Below, piece by piece: positions 25,601 to 35,484 of a stretch of DNA of 64,000 nt (within the stretch, counting starts at the first letter, position 1; each line of letters starts with the position of its first letter). The stretch covers positions 409,277,034-409,341,033 of the forward strand of contig OV050030.1 in assembly GCA_920105625.2 (NCBI GenBank), read 5' to 3'. The DNA is from Clusia tigrina. Lineage: Eukaryota > Arthropoda > Insecta > Diptera > Clusiidae. Under the pieces are notes generated by a model. The model was not told the DNA's origin and made no database searches. It was given only the letters and a program-made list of their open reading frames with translations. The position numbers were made by a program, and so were the translations under genes.

Positions 25601-28600
25601 GCCTTCTAACTCTGCTTTCTAATATATTTGAAAGATTACTGGTTAATGTAATTAACCCCATAATAGCTGATGATCAAATGATCCCCCAACACCAATTCGG
25701 CTTCAGGAAACAACATAGCACGATCGAACAAGTTCAACGGATTGGCACCATTATTAGAATAACATTTGAAAGTAAGGAATATTGCCCAGCTGTTTTCTTG
25801 GATATAACTCAGGCTTTTGATAAGGTATGGCATGAAGGAGTGTTATATAAAATAAAAAAAACTAATGCCCGGAAACGTGCATAATTTACTTGAAAGCTAT
25901 TTATCACAGAGGAAATGCGTGGTATCTCATAAGGGATTCACATCAAGCCCATGTGATATCCACAGCCGGAGTGCAGCAGGGAAGTGTCCTGGGACCACTA
26001 TTGTACTAGCTCTACACCTCAGATATGCCGACATGCAGTCACACATTCACCTCAACGTTTGCGTTCGATACGGCCATATTATGCTCTAATGCAAGTCTCA
26101 CAGTAGCTATAAGAAACATCCAGATACTGGCAAACTGGAGAACCAAGATCTACGAATCCATCCAAATGTGCGCACATCACTTTCACTTTCAGATTTGGAA
26201 CTTTCCCCTCTCTGGCAATCTTACGCTAAATGAAGTAACCAGCCCCCAAACTGGTAATATCAAGTACTTAGGCTCACATGGAACAAGCATATAGAATCGA
26301 AAAAAGTCAAGTGAAAATGAAAATAAGACAACTCTCTTGGCTTGTACACCAACACTCGAAACTAAGCCTTGAATACAAATGACTCCTATACAAGACCATT
26401 ATAAAACCAATATGGACTTCAATTCTGGGGCACGGCGTCGCCCTCAAACAACGAAAAATTGCAACGCAGTCAATCCAAATGTTTAAGGATCATCACGGCA
26501 GCTCCTTGGTATTTGAAAAACGAAAACATTCACAAAAATTTTAAAATACTCACGATAAGGGAAGAAAAAAGAAGTGCTCCAAAAGTTATCTACAGAAATT
26601 GGAGCTTCACCCAAACACGTTGGCAAGGGACTTATTGGAGTTTAAAGGTCATTTGCGTCTTAAAGAGGAAAGATTCTTTCAATTTGTTGTTATTGTAATT
26701 GTAATTAACTTTGTGTAAAGATTTGAAAAATGTCCCCAAATGTAATTTGAGTAATATTAAAACTCTGATTAATTCTGTTTTGTTCGGACCTCTGGTGAAG
26801 ATCATATTTTTATATTTGTTGTTAAGATTTTACAACTTATTGTGAGTTTCTATTTTTAGCAAAGATTCAATAAATAAACATGGAAAAAACCTACGCGCGA
26901 TCCTTTTTTTAAACAAGTTTGAATGTACTCGTATAATTGAGTCAATAATTCACTCCGCTAAGTTTATAATAATTATAATTAATAATTATCATTAATTACT
27001 ATTAATTATAACTAATAATTATTAATAATAATTGCGGCATTCTCCTCCAGGTATGCCTCAATTTGCCTCTTACAATATTAAAAATGTTTGTAAAATATGT
27101 TTATCCTTAGATTATATTTCACGTAGCCCGGAAGAAGTATTTAAAACACATCATTGGGTCGTATTGGAACACTGTGGACTGCCCGGCATAATTATTTAAA
27201 TTGGGCACAGTCCGAAAAAGCATTTAACGCAACAATAAAAACAAAATTTATATAGTCTCCTTACATAACCGATCAATATTAATTGATTGTGAACTTAAGA
27301 AAGAGAGACAGACACTCGCGCGAATGTTTTCGAAGGGGCTGCGACTGTCATACGTACGTTTACACACACAGCGTAGGAGAGTTACGTAAAAGGAGGCACC
27401 CAACTGCACTGCACTGCACTGGTCATATTATTGCACAATTGAAACACCATTGAGCAGAGTCACTCAAGTTTTCCACACGAAATGTTTAATAAACTTCACA
27501 AATCGATGAACTATTCATCCTTTTTCGTTGACAGAATTTTCAGTACCAAGGAACTTAGCATGGTAGGAGTATCTCTACCGCTGCACCAATGACCGCGGAT
27601 GGTGTATCGATTGAAATTGTGATGGAGAAATAGTTGTGCACTACTACTGCATAGAAATGTGGCACGGACCGTATAAAGTAAATATAATTTTCACACGTTG
27701 CAAGAGCGGAACAAAGGACACGAATGACACAGCACCCAGCAGAGCAGCGTAGAGAAGGATATCAAACCTTGATGATGCGGGTTATAAAGCGGAACATTAA
27801 AATAGCGGCAAGTAGAAATGCCAAATAGAACAGAAGAAAACGGCACAAAGAGAGAGTGAAAGAGGGAGAGGGTGAGATAGCGTACGAGAAAGAGAGAGAG
27901 AGAGAGAGAGGGAGGGATAAAAGGCGAAATGCGCCAAGGTAAAGAAAGGATATGAAGCAGGGATACCGCTGGTAGGCATAGGTAATGGCCAACAGACTGG
28001 CTGGTGAAACTCGTTCGAGCGTTTCTTCTTCGTTGTTTTTGTTGTTATCGGAGTGCTGAAAACGGAAGTCATGCTGGGTTGGTTGCATTTAATTTCCAGA
28101 AATTATAATTTATGAGTTGGGAATAGCCGCTGAGGAGTCTCAAACTATTTGTACGCGCGTGCGTGCATGGGCATGTGTGCGTGCGTGCGAGTGCGAGTGT
28201 GTGTGTCCAAAAACAAAGATTAACAAAATTGAACGTTAAACAGGAATAGGAAAATGCTTGGGAACTTTGTGTAAAAGCATAGTTTTTCTTCACTAAACTT
28301 ACCGATTGTGATGCTCTCTCATATGTGGTGGTGGTGGAGGAGGTGCTGCGGCTGCTGCACCTCCGGATGATGATGATGTCGTCGACGACAACGTTGGTAC
28401 TGGCGGTGGTGGTGTCAGTCCATTGCTTAAGTGATGCACTGGCGCTTGTGACGATTGCTTATGTGTGGTTTGGGTTGGTGGTGGTTGTGGTATTGGAGTT
28501 GGTCCCAAGTTCATAGAGGTCATATGCGGCAGTGTTGGTGCTACAGCTACAGCGGCCTGCCCATGCATTGCCATATGATGAGGGCGCATGTGTGGCACAG

Positions 28601-28631
28601 AACGCGGAGCTGCATGTGTATGGTGTTGCAT
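10496..28631 (-). CDS. stau: Staufen, double-stranded-RNA-binding mRNA localisation protein
   Basis: Seven coding exons on the - strand: 28631-28303, 16931-16204, 14418-14249, 14181-12873, 12814-12497, 12440-12022 and 10675-10496. All junctions are GT-AG and the phases agree, giving 1150 aa (Drosophila about 1026 as I recall). The order is an N-terminal His/Gln/Pro-rich region (1-350), then dsRBD1 (about 395-461). dsRBD2 (about 485-634) is split by a Pro/His/Met-rich insert, as in fly Staufen. dsRBD3 is at about 655-720, dsRBD4 at about 782-855, an Ala/Thr/Val-rich linker follows, and dsRBD5 is at about 1075-1143. The start MQHHTHAA matches the known fly N-terminus. Family knowledge: dsRBDs 1, 3 and 4 bind RNA, dsRBD5 binds Miranda, and the dsRBD2 insert supports oskar transport on microtubules. 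The introns are loaded with transposon fragments. Confidence 0.95.
10780..11580 (-). mobile_element. Degenerate LINE fragment (RNase H and 3' end), in the last stau intron
   Basis: Read on the - strand, broken frames give an RNase-H-like motif (GNCEADELARLDTLL, about 11320-11390). Further on comes a C-terminal Cys/His motif (LMCHCASLARKI, about 11000-11045), typical of I/LOA/R1-type non-LTR elements. Many stops and frameshifts show it is dead. It has the same orientation as stau. Confidence 0.55.
12022..12440 (-). CDS. stau: stau coding exon 6, linker and start of dsRBD5
   Basis: 139 full codons with donor GTGAAT. The exon is a Thr/Ala/Val/Pro-rich linker made of imperfect ATPVTT-like repeats, then the conserved VHMKDQLLYLSKLLGFE just before the last intron. 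Drosophila has Ser/Asn-rich low complexity in this place, so the linker has been replaced by different repeats here. Confidence 0.92.
12497..12814 (-). CDS. stau: stau coding exon 5, end of dsRBD4 and linker
   Basis: It is bounded upstream by a 58-nt intron (donor GTAAGT, acceptor TTGTTAG). The split codon gives AAQ-N-LLISMG, completing dsRBD4 helix 2. The exon ends at the conserved GILILRQNK block with donor GTAAGC. Confidence 0.92.
12873..14181 (-). CDS. stau: stau coding exon 4, dsRBD1 to dsRBD4
   Basis: 436 codons plus one base. It carries the body of dsRBD1 (THQYRLTGEYGPAHNRRF), split dsRBD2 (TPTVELNALAMKLGQ and KQKYVGIGRTMQQAKHDAA), dsRBD3 (KSPISQVHEVCVKRN and GNGKKLSKKRAAEKML) and most of dsRBD4 (NNPITKLTQLQQFRKEKEP). 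The long open frames on the opposite strand are shadows of this exon. Confidence 0.96.
14249..14418 (-). CDS. stau: stau coding exon 3, start of dsRBD1
   Basis: 170 nt after acceptor TTACAG, with donor GTAAAC. It encodes a Ser/Asn-rich stretch followed by KTPMCLINELARFNK, which is helix 1 of dsRBD1. The intron to exon 4 is only 67 nt. Confidence 0.94.
14680..16150 (+). mobile_element. 5'-truncated LINE with reverse transcriptase, antisense in a stau intron
   Basis: Open segments on the + strand encode a reverse transcriptase broken by frameshifts. The order is KPYKASGPDG (near 14990), a FLDIEGAFNN motif (near 15370), RLQRHTT/TPQG-like sequence (near 15540), GLGVNPTKTKL (near 15730) and YLGVILDRKLNW (near 15850). 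This order and the EGAF variant suggest the LOA/I/R1 side of non-LTR elements. A 53-bp segment is duplicated near its start. It ends near a poly-C run at 16158-16168, only about 40 bases from the stau exon 2 donor. Confidence 0.8.
14684..14833 (+). repeat. 53-bp direct duplication inside the LINE
   Basis: The same 53 bases starting CCAATGGTACCTGG occur at 14684-14736 and 14781-14833, identical as far as I can read, with period 97. The duplication places an extra partial ORF before the RT frame. Confidence 0.9.
16204..16931 (-). CDS. stau: stau coding exon 2, low-complexity N-terminal region
   Basis: 728 nt after acceptor TTTAG, ending at a strong GTAAGC donor. It encodes His/Gln/Pro-rich sequence with several Gln runs, then an Asn run, then an Ala/Val/Ser-rich part leading to dsRBD1. 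Gln-rich N-termini are known in fly Staufen, although the repeats themselves are not alignable by eye. Confidence 0.9.
16932..20950 (-). other. stau: stau intron 1, repeat-rich proximal part
   Basis: No coding exon recognised. It contains a 15-bp array (17442-17562), a (CAA)n-rich stretch at about 18700-18830 and AT-rich filler. Open frames over 18426-19072 come from the CAA repeats. An alternative first exon here cannot be excluded but nothing supports one. Confidence 0.5.
17442..17562 (+). repeat. Degenerate 15-bp tandem array
   Basis: About eight units resembling GTGAAT(T/C)ATGACATA follow each other, translating to a repeating VN-D-VN pattern in one frame. I read it as a minisatellite, not a gene. 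Confidence 0.7.
20955..22790 (+). mobile_element. LINE fragment, RT C-terminus and RNase H
   Basis: Broken + frames give TYLGILLDPKLNW (near 21090), RWGLRPYITHWLY and ILAYGAIVWWPA (21200-21295) and AELLAIREACRLIE (near 21740). These are followed by an RNase H core, IFIDSQAAIKSL (near 22050) and LIWIPGHTN (near 22165). A Cys motif, CRSCGDLTQKETLFHYLCEC, lies near 22470-22530. This is an I/LOA/R1-type non-LTR element with RNase H, dead and interrupted by a SINE at 21803-22027. Confidence 0.8.
21803..22027 (+). mobile_element. tRNA-derived SINE, copy A (inserted in a LINE)
   Basis: The head has a polymerase III A box (TGGTCTAGTGG) and a B box (AGTTCAAATCC). The body ends in CATAATTAATTATGGTGTAAG followed by an (AAT)n tail. 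It is flanked by a perfect 10-bp target duplication GATGTAAGGT at 21793-21802 and 22028-22037. It splits the RNase H domain of the surrounding LINE, so it arrived later. A poly-C run lies inside at about 21955-21970. Confidence 0.9.
22895..23290 (+). mobile_element. Jockey-like LINE fragment, endonuclease part
   Basis: The + frames encode YWGSRLTTPKGRQLY, then PTYWPTDVRKILDLIAF, the C-terminal half of a jockey-type apurinic-type endonuclease. A related copy of the same region lies 500 bases downstream (PTYWPADRRKIPDLIDF near 23735). Truncated and broken. Confidence 0.7.
23836..24676 (+). mobile_element. Internally deleted mariner (irritans type) nested in the jockey LINE
   Basis: 841 bp bounded by inverted repeats of about 28 bp (CGAGGGCGGATTGATATTGA at the left, its complement at the right) and a TA duplication (23834-23835, 24677-24678). 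The frame from 24012 is open to 24416 and encodes the N-terminal paired-type DNA-binding half (MEKNEFRAVIKHYYLKGK, GRPKEVVTEENIKKI). Beyond a frameshift, VDETLVHHYTPE keeps the first catalytic Asp, and the sequence breaks off after FWDAHGI. The rest, including the other two catalytic Asp residues, is deleted. A full-length mariner is about 1.3 kb, so roughly 0.45 kb is missing. Confidence 0.93.
24012..24416 (+). pseudogene. Mariner transposase, N-terminal remnant
   Basis: 134 codons from ATG 24012, matching the start of irritans-subfamily transposases. The frame shifts near codon 120 and the catalytic DD34D core is mostly deleted. It may still encode a DNA-binding fragment, but no activity as a transposase is possible. 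Confidence 0.88.
26891..28300 (-). other. stau: stau intron 1, distal part
   Basis: Nothing coding. It contains an AT-only stretch of [14 protein letters not shown] repeats (26940-27035), a (GA)n microsatellite at about 27888-27912 and a GT/GC-rich run at about 28160-28205. Confidence 0.55.
28303..28631 (-). CDS. stau: stau coding exon 1
   Basis: Starts at ATG 28631-28629 (MQHHTHAAPRSVPHMRPHH), like the known fly Staufen N-terminus. It runs through Pro-, Ser- and Ala-rich low complexity to HMREHHN and donor GTAAGT. The frame is open further upstream, but an acceptor (TTTTGCAG) at 28664 places those codons outside the exon and makes the M at 28631 the first start. Confidence 0.9.
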
Positions 28632-28663
28632 TATGATATAAATGATTTCAGAGAGAGCACACA
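28632..28663 (-). other. stau: stau 5' leader, part of exon 2 of the transcript
   Basis: 32 nt between the acceptor TCTTTTGCAG and the start codon. The pyrimidine-rich acceptor is strong, so the leader must continue in an upstream exon. Confidence 0.65.
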
Positions 28664-31600
28664 CTGCAAAAGAGAACGAAACAAAATAAGAGAAATAATA
28701 GTAAGAAGAGCAACTAAGTAAAGGTGAAAAAGTGGGGAAAAAGTAAACAGAAAAAAATGCCAATTTACAATTTATGCAAATTTATTAAAAAATGCCTTTG
28801 TAAGTGCAGCTTTTGTTAGTATCAGAAAAGAACCAGCACCGGCATTGTACTGAAGATTCATATTTTCAACACATTCCGATGCTAAACAAAAAATGAAATG
28901 CAAAATAGCCGCGCGTAAATGCAGCAACTGCACTCCTCGTAGGCTTGACTCTCATGCCATGCGGGAAGAAAATGCAATTCTGATGCGCAAGTCACATTTA
29001 CCGGAGCCGAATGCCGTTCGCTGCCTGCATGGCCGTCGTCACCTCAAACAGGGTGCGCTGCAACAACTCACGTTGCCACTGTTGCAGCCACGGTGCTCTC
29101 GCAAATTCAATGCAGTTGTGCGTTTGTAATTGGATAAAAATAATGCAGCTGCATTTGTTTTTTTCTTGTTTGTTGTTGTTTTTGTTATTTCATTAATTCC
29201 CTTCGTAGGGAAGAAGACCAAGGAAAGTGCCTCAGTTGCCTGCAGTAAGCTGTAAAGTAAACATGAGTTTAGAAGAGTTAAAAGCACTTGCATTTGTAAG
29301 AAACTGATGAATTCTTCAGGTTGTGTAAACTTCTCTAAGCATTTTAAGGCCAACTTTGCTAAACAAACATAATTTATTAAGTCATAAGGATAATGATGAA
29401 GGTCCCATAATATGCATCCAAGTATGAAGCAAACAATCTGTCTGTAGCCCTTCGCTCCCCCGCGGAACCATAGGAGTTTGTTTTTATTACTATCTGATGT
29501 AGATATATGTTCAAATGCGTATTTTAGCTTATCATAAAACTAAAAATATAATAAGAGATATTTAAATAGAGTCGCAGCAATTCAAATAGAGAGTAATTCA
29601 AACAAAGTTAACTGGCTTTATTTGCCTTATAAAAAATAAGGGTATAAAAGTAGAAAGGGTTTCAGTGAAACAAGGATTGACATTTTTATACCTGCTCAGT
29701 AATTAATCAACTTCATAGTTCCACACAAAGGCTAGACTACTTTATCAAATACAACAATGAGACTCGAAGGGAAACCAGAAATTGTATGAGCTTGTCAAGG
29801 CCCGAAGGACTGTGAGTAGTTTTGTCAATGTCACAATGTTCTTATCCAATTAAGTTGTGATGGTATTGGCTTCATGGAGCTTCAAGGCATTAGCATGAAA
29901 GTCTCTTCTGCCTTGCACAAATAGCACACATCTAATGGCAGAACAAAATATACGTATATCCAGATGGCGAAGGTACATACATATATGCGTATTCTTTACA
30001 GATTCTGTCACATTTATTTCCATTTTCAGCCAATTTCATTTTCTGCTTATATTACACATTCAAAATTTCTTCATTTGTTCATTCATCATTCAATTGTTTA
30101 AATCCCCTAAATTGCTTATCTGAAGTAAATGAAGTTCATTCGCTCCACTCGTGTTGCATATCTTTCAGCACCGAGATATATAGAGCTCAAATCGCGAAAA
30201 TAGTGGTTTAATGAAGCGACTGGTAATTGTATGGGAGCTACTCTTATGGAACACGCTGTGCATCGGGATCTAGCACTGAGCAATTTATTAAACCACTATT
30301 TTCGCTGTTTGAGCTCTCTATAAATATTGTTTGCTCAGTCCATTCAGTCACATATTCGACTAAACTAAACATTTGAGTTGAAATTGAATCTCAGGCAAAT
30401 CGTTAAGAGAGAAACTATTTATAATAACAATTACATTTCATCTACACAATCGATTAACAATAATTTAATATAATAATAATTTATTCCCCTGGGAAGTCAA
30501 TTCGACGGAGTAACTATTTCTAGTCTAAATTAATTATAAAATACCCCGAATAAATGTGAATATTGCCAAAATAGAGAAACAATTTAATTAAAAATATATT
30601 ATCAAAAAGAGCGTGCGTCTTCTCCTGATTTCACCATGTTGCATCATGCGTCTTAGAATACATCACCCCGGAAGCAAATTGGCAATTGATGTCAAAGCAA
30701 ATTGGTTCAACATTTTCGGTAGCTGCAACGAATCCTGAGTGTGTTGTGTACTGATTAAGATTGCTGTACTTCGTTACAGTGTGTAAATCGGTTTGGAAGA
30801 TGAGAACAAAGAAAGAGTTGTAGGACAGCTAATAACTGCCAACAAAAGCGCACTTATGCATAAGTTGTAACAATATGCATACCGGAATAGAAAAATTCTT
30901 AGAACAGCTGCATATCATATCCAAATGATAGAGGCAATGGGGGACCATCATTCCTAATCTTTTTTTATTAGCTTGAAATATGATATATTGGTATGAAATC
31001 AACCCAAATCATTCATCGTATGCGAAACAGAAAGAAAGTCTTTGGATGTATTTCACAACACCAACCACATGGACGCTATTTCATTAACTTCTAGTATAAG
31101 ATGTTGCACTGAAGTGTCTTCCGGACCCTGGTGTAAAAGTCATACCTAAATTTCTGCTATAATATTAAATATGAATCATTGTTACAGTGTATGCATCATC
31201 ATGAACTGTCCACTCCCTTCAAGTCACAAGCATTTTAATCAGCTGCTTACAGCGCTTTCCTTTTTTGACAATTCACAAAGGGCGAAAATATACTTTCTGT
31301 AGGTAGACAGATGCCCTAATTTTATATCACCATAGTTATCGTCTTAGTTCATCGCATTAGTTAAGCCATGTCCCGGAGGTGGTTGGGTCTCTTACAGTAG
31401 CCTCGTGGTATGGAATTTTGTAGGGAATTAACGCACAATCTCTGAACGGTTCCTGTATCTAAACAGGTCCAAATGGAGTTAGTTTCATCATACATATTAA
31501 CAAACGCAGGGCAGTACGAATACTTAGTTAATCATGGAGTTCTTTTATATGAACTCTGTAAACATCACAAAAAGAGTGTTCATTAGTTTAAATTGCACGG

Positions 31601-32418
31601 CTTATTATACAACTTATTAAATAATTGGTACCTACCAATTTAAATTAAAGCTGCAATATAGTTGATGTACTGGGATACCTTATCTGAAGAGTCGTTTAAA
31701 TGGTTTACAAAATATACGGGAATCAACGTCGCTCTTAAACACTTTGAACTGGCGAAACCCAAAAACAAACATATTACAAGTTTCCAAAACTCAGGGTAGA
31801 ATCTTAACAATCTTGAAGGAAACACGACCTAAATAACCCTTTTTGCTGTGAAAAAGTAGAGCAACGAAACGAGTTTTAGGATTACTAGTGCCTGAATTGT
31901 GTCCAGTACTTGGACTCTCTCCCTAACTTACATCTCTTTTGTATTTACAATATTCAACCATTATAAAAAGCGCTTTAAGGTTTTCCCAGTGTCCCATATA
32001 TACGGGAACTACTGGTGCCGCCATTGATACCTTTTATTATTATTTTACCACTTAATTATTATTTCATTTGTGGTCTGCATCATTTACCTACTGCAATAAA
32101 ATCAGCTTCTGTGGTCACTGTCTTAGCAAGGAGAAAGTTTCACACCACAGCGTGAAATAATATACTCTTATCATTAAAGTGGGCAACTCGAAATGTGCAT
32201 AAATATAATTTGGCGACTTGCAAGCAACCCCACAAAACACTCAACGCTTTCGGTAGGGCCACATACGGTATTGCACCCCCGAGTGCAATATTAATGCCGG
32301 CGTCTGAACAGCAGACGACGCCGACTGCGCCTCCCAACTGCTAATTGTACGCCACCGTCGCCCCACTTAACATGTCCACATAATATGTAAAACAGATTTA
32401 TCGTACATCCGCACTTAC
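28664..32418 (-). other. stau: Probable first (5'UTR) intron of stau
   Basis: No coding frame is supported. It holds a 150-bp inverted-repeat structure at about 30175-30326, and otherwise plain AT-rich DNA. Confidence 0.45.
30175..30326. mobile_element. Small inverted-repeat element with arms of about 38 bp
   Basis: The left arm (30175-30212, around GAGCTCAAATCGCGAAAATA) is matched in reverse complement by 30286-30326, with few mismatches, around a loop of about 73 bases. It could be a MITE relic or a transcribed hairpin inside the stau leader intron. Confidence 0.65.
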
Positions 32419-32776
32419 CAATTTATTTGATTAAATTGCACAAGTACACAAATATTCCATAAATAATATATTTGCACTTATTTATAGAATAAGTATCGGA
32501 ATTTCCCTCGGCTATATTTGCAAATCTATCGATTTTCAATTTTTCACTTAAAACTTAATACACGAAAATTGTAACTTAAATTTAATTGATGAACTTGATT
32601 TCTCTATTTACGCGTCGTACTTGTTTTACAACAGTTCGAAAAACTTGTTGAAATATTACTTTTTACTTAAATTAATTTTAACGTGCGGCCATAATTTGCA
32701 CTGCGGCTTGGAACTCGAAGAATAATAAAATAAAATAATAATGCCAAAAAAAATTACGAACGCGAATGACAAAACT
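32419..32776 (-). other. stau: Candidate noncoding first exon of stau
   Basis: On the - strand a good initiator TCAGTT lies at 32778-32773 and a perfect donor GTAAGT begins at 32418. The region between has no long ORF and resembles a leader. Splicing to the acceptor at 28664 would give a leader of about 390 nt. The link is inferred from signals only. Confidence 0.4.
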
Positions 32777-34890
32777 GACAGTGAGAACAAATGAAATTTC
32801 CCTTGTTTTATCGCCATCTACCGGCGGAGTTCAATATTAAAATACAGCGCATTGGAACAGGGGTTTTCATTTAACCTTTCAGAGCAGCAGAGCACAAATT
32901 GGAAATTAATATTCTTGTGTTTATTTAATTAACACTAAAAAATATATAAATACATCAGAAGTGTCAGCTAACGCAGTATTTTGACAGCAGAGAATACAGA
33001 AAACAAAGCCTTTTTCGCTGCCAGCGTCCGTAGCGGACACAGCACGATTTTGAGTGGATTCACCGCGATTTTGAGTGTATTCACCACGATTTTGATTGGA
33101 TTCATGTACAACGTGCGTCTGCTTTATTTCGCTGCTTTGCCGTTTGACGTTTAAGTTTCTTTTCTCTATATTCTGTTTGACAGCGATGTATGTTCTCGCA
33201 AGCCTTTTAACGACTAAGAGGAATCATTATTCTCTGTACTTAAAACTATATAGCATTAATCAGAAAACCGAATGCCTCAGTTGGCTCTACTCCATATTTG
33301 TATTAGTTTTAATATTGTATATTAGTTATTAACTAAAATAAATAAAGTCAATGTAGTAATGCAAAAATCTCACAAATCATTCCCTTCCTCTGCTATTTTT
33401 CCTCAAATTATATTCTTATGGGAATTACAAAATAAACTAAAAACAAATTGTGGTGATTACAATTCATTATAATTATTTATTTATTTATTTAGAAAAGTAA
33501 TAATTGTAGATAATTATTTCACTTATAGGCTAAAGTACAAGTTTCCAGGGCCTTCACGTGAATTATAAATTAATAATAAAATAAATATTTCTCTAAATGA
33601 AACTGAAATATTTTGAATTTGAAATCTATTTTTCTCTTTTAAAGTCATTCACATATAGAAAAAAACAAGATTTTGAAATAAACTGAACTCATAGCAATCA
33701 ACTAGCATCTCACACTTAAGAGTTCACAATTAAAGCAAAAATACAATCTAAATGAAAGGCAATAATAGTCACAATTTCAGCCACACGAAGAAAAAATAGA
33801 TTCTTTCCATCAAAATGTTCTTCGTGGTAGCAATATAGATATACATAATAAATATAAAACTTATATGAAGCTGCACGATTAAAACTTCTATAGTAAATAA
33901 AACAAACAATTTTCTCGACCCATTTCATTTTTCCCATATGCTATTAAAAAAAAAAACCCAGTACACGTGGATAATGACAACAATATAAACAAAGCTTGGC
34001 AACGTGGCTTCGGGATTGAACGAAATGCAGAGGCAAATAAAAATCCGATTTCCTGAGACCTGTCTTTAGTTCCTGCTTGCTCTATGGTTGCAAAATGTGG
34101 AGGTTTATATAATAAGCCCTTAAAACGACTAAGGCTGTGCTGCTTCAAGCCTAACCGAATAAGTAACGTTAATCAAATTTGTCATTCTGCTCATAAGTGT
34201 AAGATATGTATATAGAGACTAGCGCAATTGCCGTAGAGCTAATTTACATTAACCACGAGGCACGCTGTCTTGAAAAGTCCATAGCTCGATAACATTATTA
34301 ATCTAAGCAAAGGAGATGTACTGTTTTCTGTTAATCCCGACAAATATTGTATATATTTTATAGTTTTGACATTAAGGACGCTTTATCTGACAGTAGTTAT
34401 TTTGAAGATTACCGCTTTTTATTTGCCTAATATGTATAAAATCTTCCAATACATACAATACTACAAGAACACTGATTAGCGAAATTAATGGTCGTAATTA
34501 TACAGTTCGTAAGTTCACAGTTGTGCTTAAATGCAATCATTCTTTCAAAACCAAAATGCAAAAATTAAGTTTTATTGCAAATTTGAACCTACCCCAACAT
34601 ACAAAGTAAATTAATGGATGCCCCTAGTAATCTCATAAAAATCCACAAACACCACCTGGCATTTTGTTACTGCCATCTTTTGACAATTTTTAAAACTACA
34701 GCAAAGTTATGAAGAAAGCACAAACGCGATTTTTATGAGATATCAAGCTCATCGGATTACTCCGATGATGATAAATTCAGATGATAAGAGAATTGATATT
34801 TCGTCGTTTCCTGTCAATGAACCTCTCGTCAGCTACAGCTTCAGTTTCGACTCTCAATATTAATGCATTCACATACAAATGTAGCTAAGT
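32777..34890. other. Intergenic DNA, no supported gene
   Basis: It contains a three-copy 21-bp repeat (33043-33104) and AT-rich sequence. A + frame at 33096-33332 is hydrophobic and followed by AATAAA at about 33337, but it has no recognisable motif. Confidence 0.4.
33043..33104 (+). repeat. Three tandem 21-bp units
   Basis: Units CACGATTTTGAGTGGATTCA, with small changes, at 33043, 33064 and 33085. Nothing shows a function. Confidence 0.8.
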
Positions 34891-34893
34891 CAG

Positions 34894-35484
34894 ACTGGAA
34901 AACTATCCTACGAATTGTGCGGGCTCTACGGGAGATGTGGCACCCAACAGCTCCCAAATGTTCTGATAAGTTTGGGTATAGAAGGAAGTGGCTGCGACAA
35001 TGCGATCTGCAAGGTAACATGCTCTTAAACTACTGCAGGATTCATAAATATTACAAATACTTCCTTGTACATATATGTATATTTAGAAGCATCGTCATGT
35101 ATTGCAAGCGGAACATGAATTTCAGGCAAACAGCCAAATCACCACATTGGAACTAACACTTTCAACACATTTCTTGAAGCAATCGTTGGAAACATTGCCG
35201 GTGACCGTCGGCAAGATGGTGCTTGTATATATTGTAAACACATATCAATTGATCTAAATAATCTCCATACAACTATGCCAATTATAGACAATCAAAAGTC
35301 CATGGCTCTCAATCTCACTATGCAATCCCCGAACTCAACTTCTTCTGGTTTTGTCTTAGGCGAATCGAGCCATAATTTAAGTGATCAGGTATGGAAGAAC
35401 GAAATATTAATGAGGGTGGAAGCATCGCTTCACGATATACAAAGGGAAATACAAATCCGCTATGAATTGCGACCAAGCGCATAG
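34894..35484 (+). CDS. Tentative 3' part of a spliced gene, product unknown
   Basis: Three + segments can be joined in phase 0. They are 34894-35013 (40 codons, acceptor AAGTCAG, donor GTAACA), 35087-35224 (46 codons, acceptor TATTTAG, donor GTATAT) and 35299-35484 (61 codons and stop). They read like protein: LCGLYGRCGTQQLPN and GSGCDNAICK, then QAEHEFQANSQITTLELTLS, then a possible helix WKNEILMRVEASLHDIQREI. The last acceptor is a choice among options and I found no start or upstream exon. AATAAA follows near 35830. I do not recognise the family; it could be a decayed gene or chance. Confidence 0.25.

Larger units (their letters stand above)
23390..26890 (+). mobile_element. Jockey-like LINE, nearly full ORF2, interrupted by mariner
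   Basis: The endonuclease starts near 23415 (CGGTAIIIKSRIKLP) and has AGDFNAKHTHWG near 23635. The frame TTESC resumes after the mariner with DLYSDHSATT, the conserved SDH end of the nuclease. The RT follows with LRLSEGNWARSDSEKG, SPGPDKITGRMIKELP, PQHQFGFRKQHSTIEQV, VFLDITQAFDKVWHEGV and a broken C-terminal part (RSQSKCLRIITAAPWYLKN). The 3'UTR ends AATAAATAAACATGG with a short A run near 26887. Frameshifts and a damaged catalytic region make it inactive. Confidence 0.85.
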
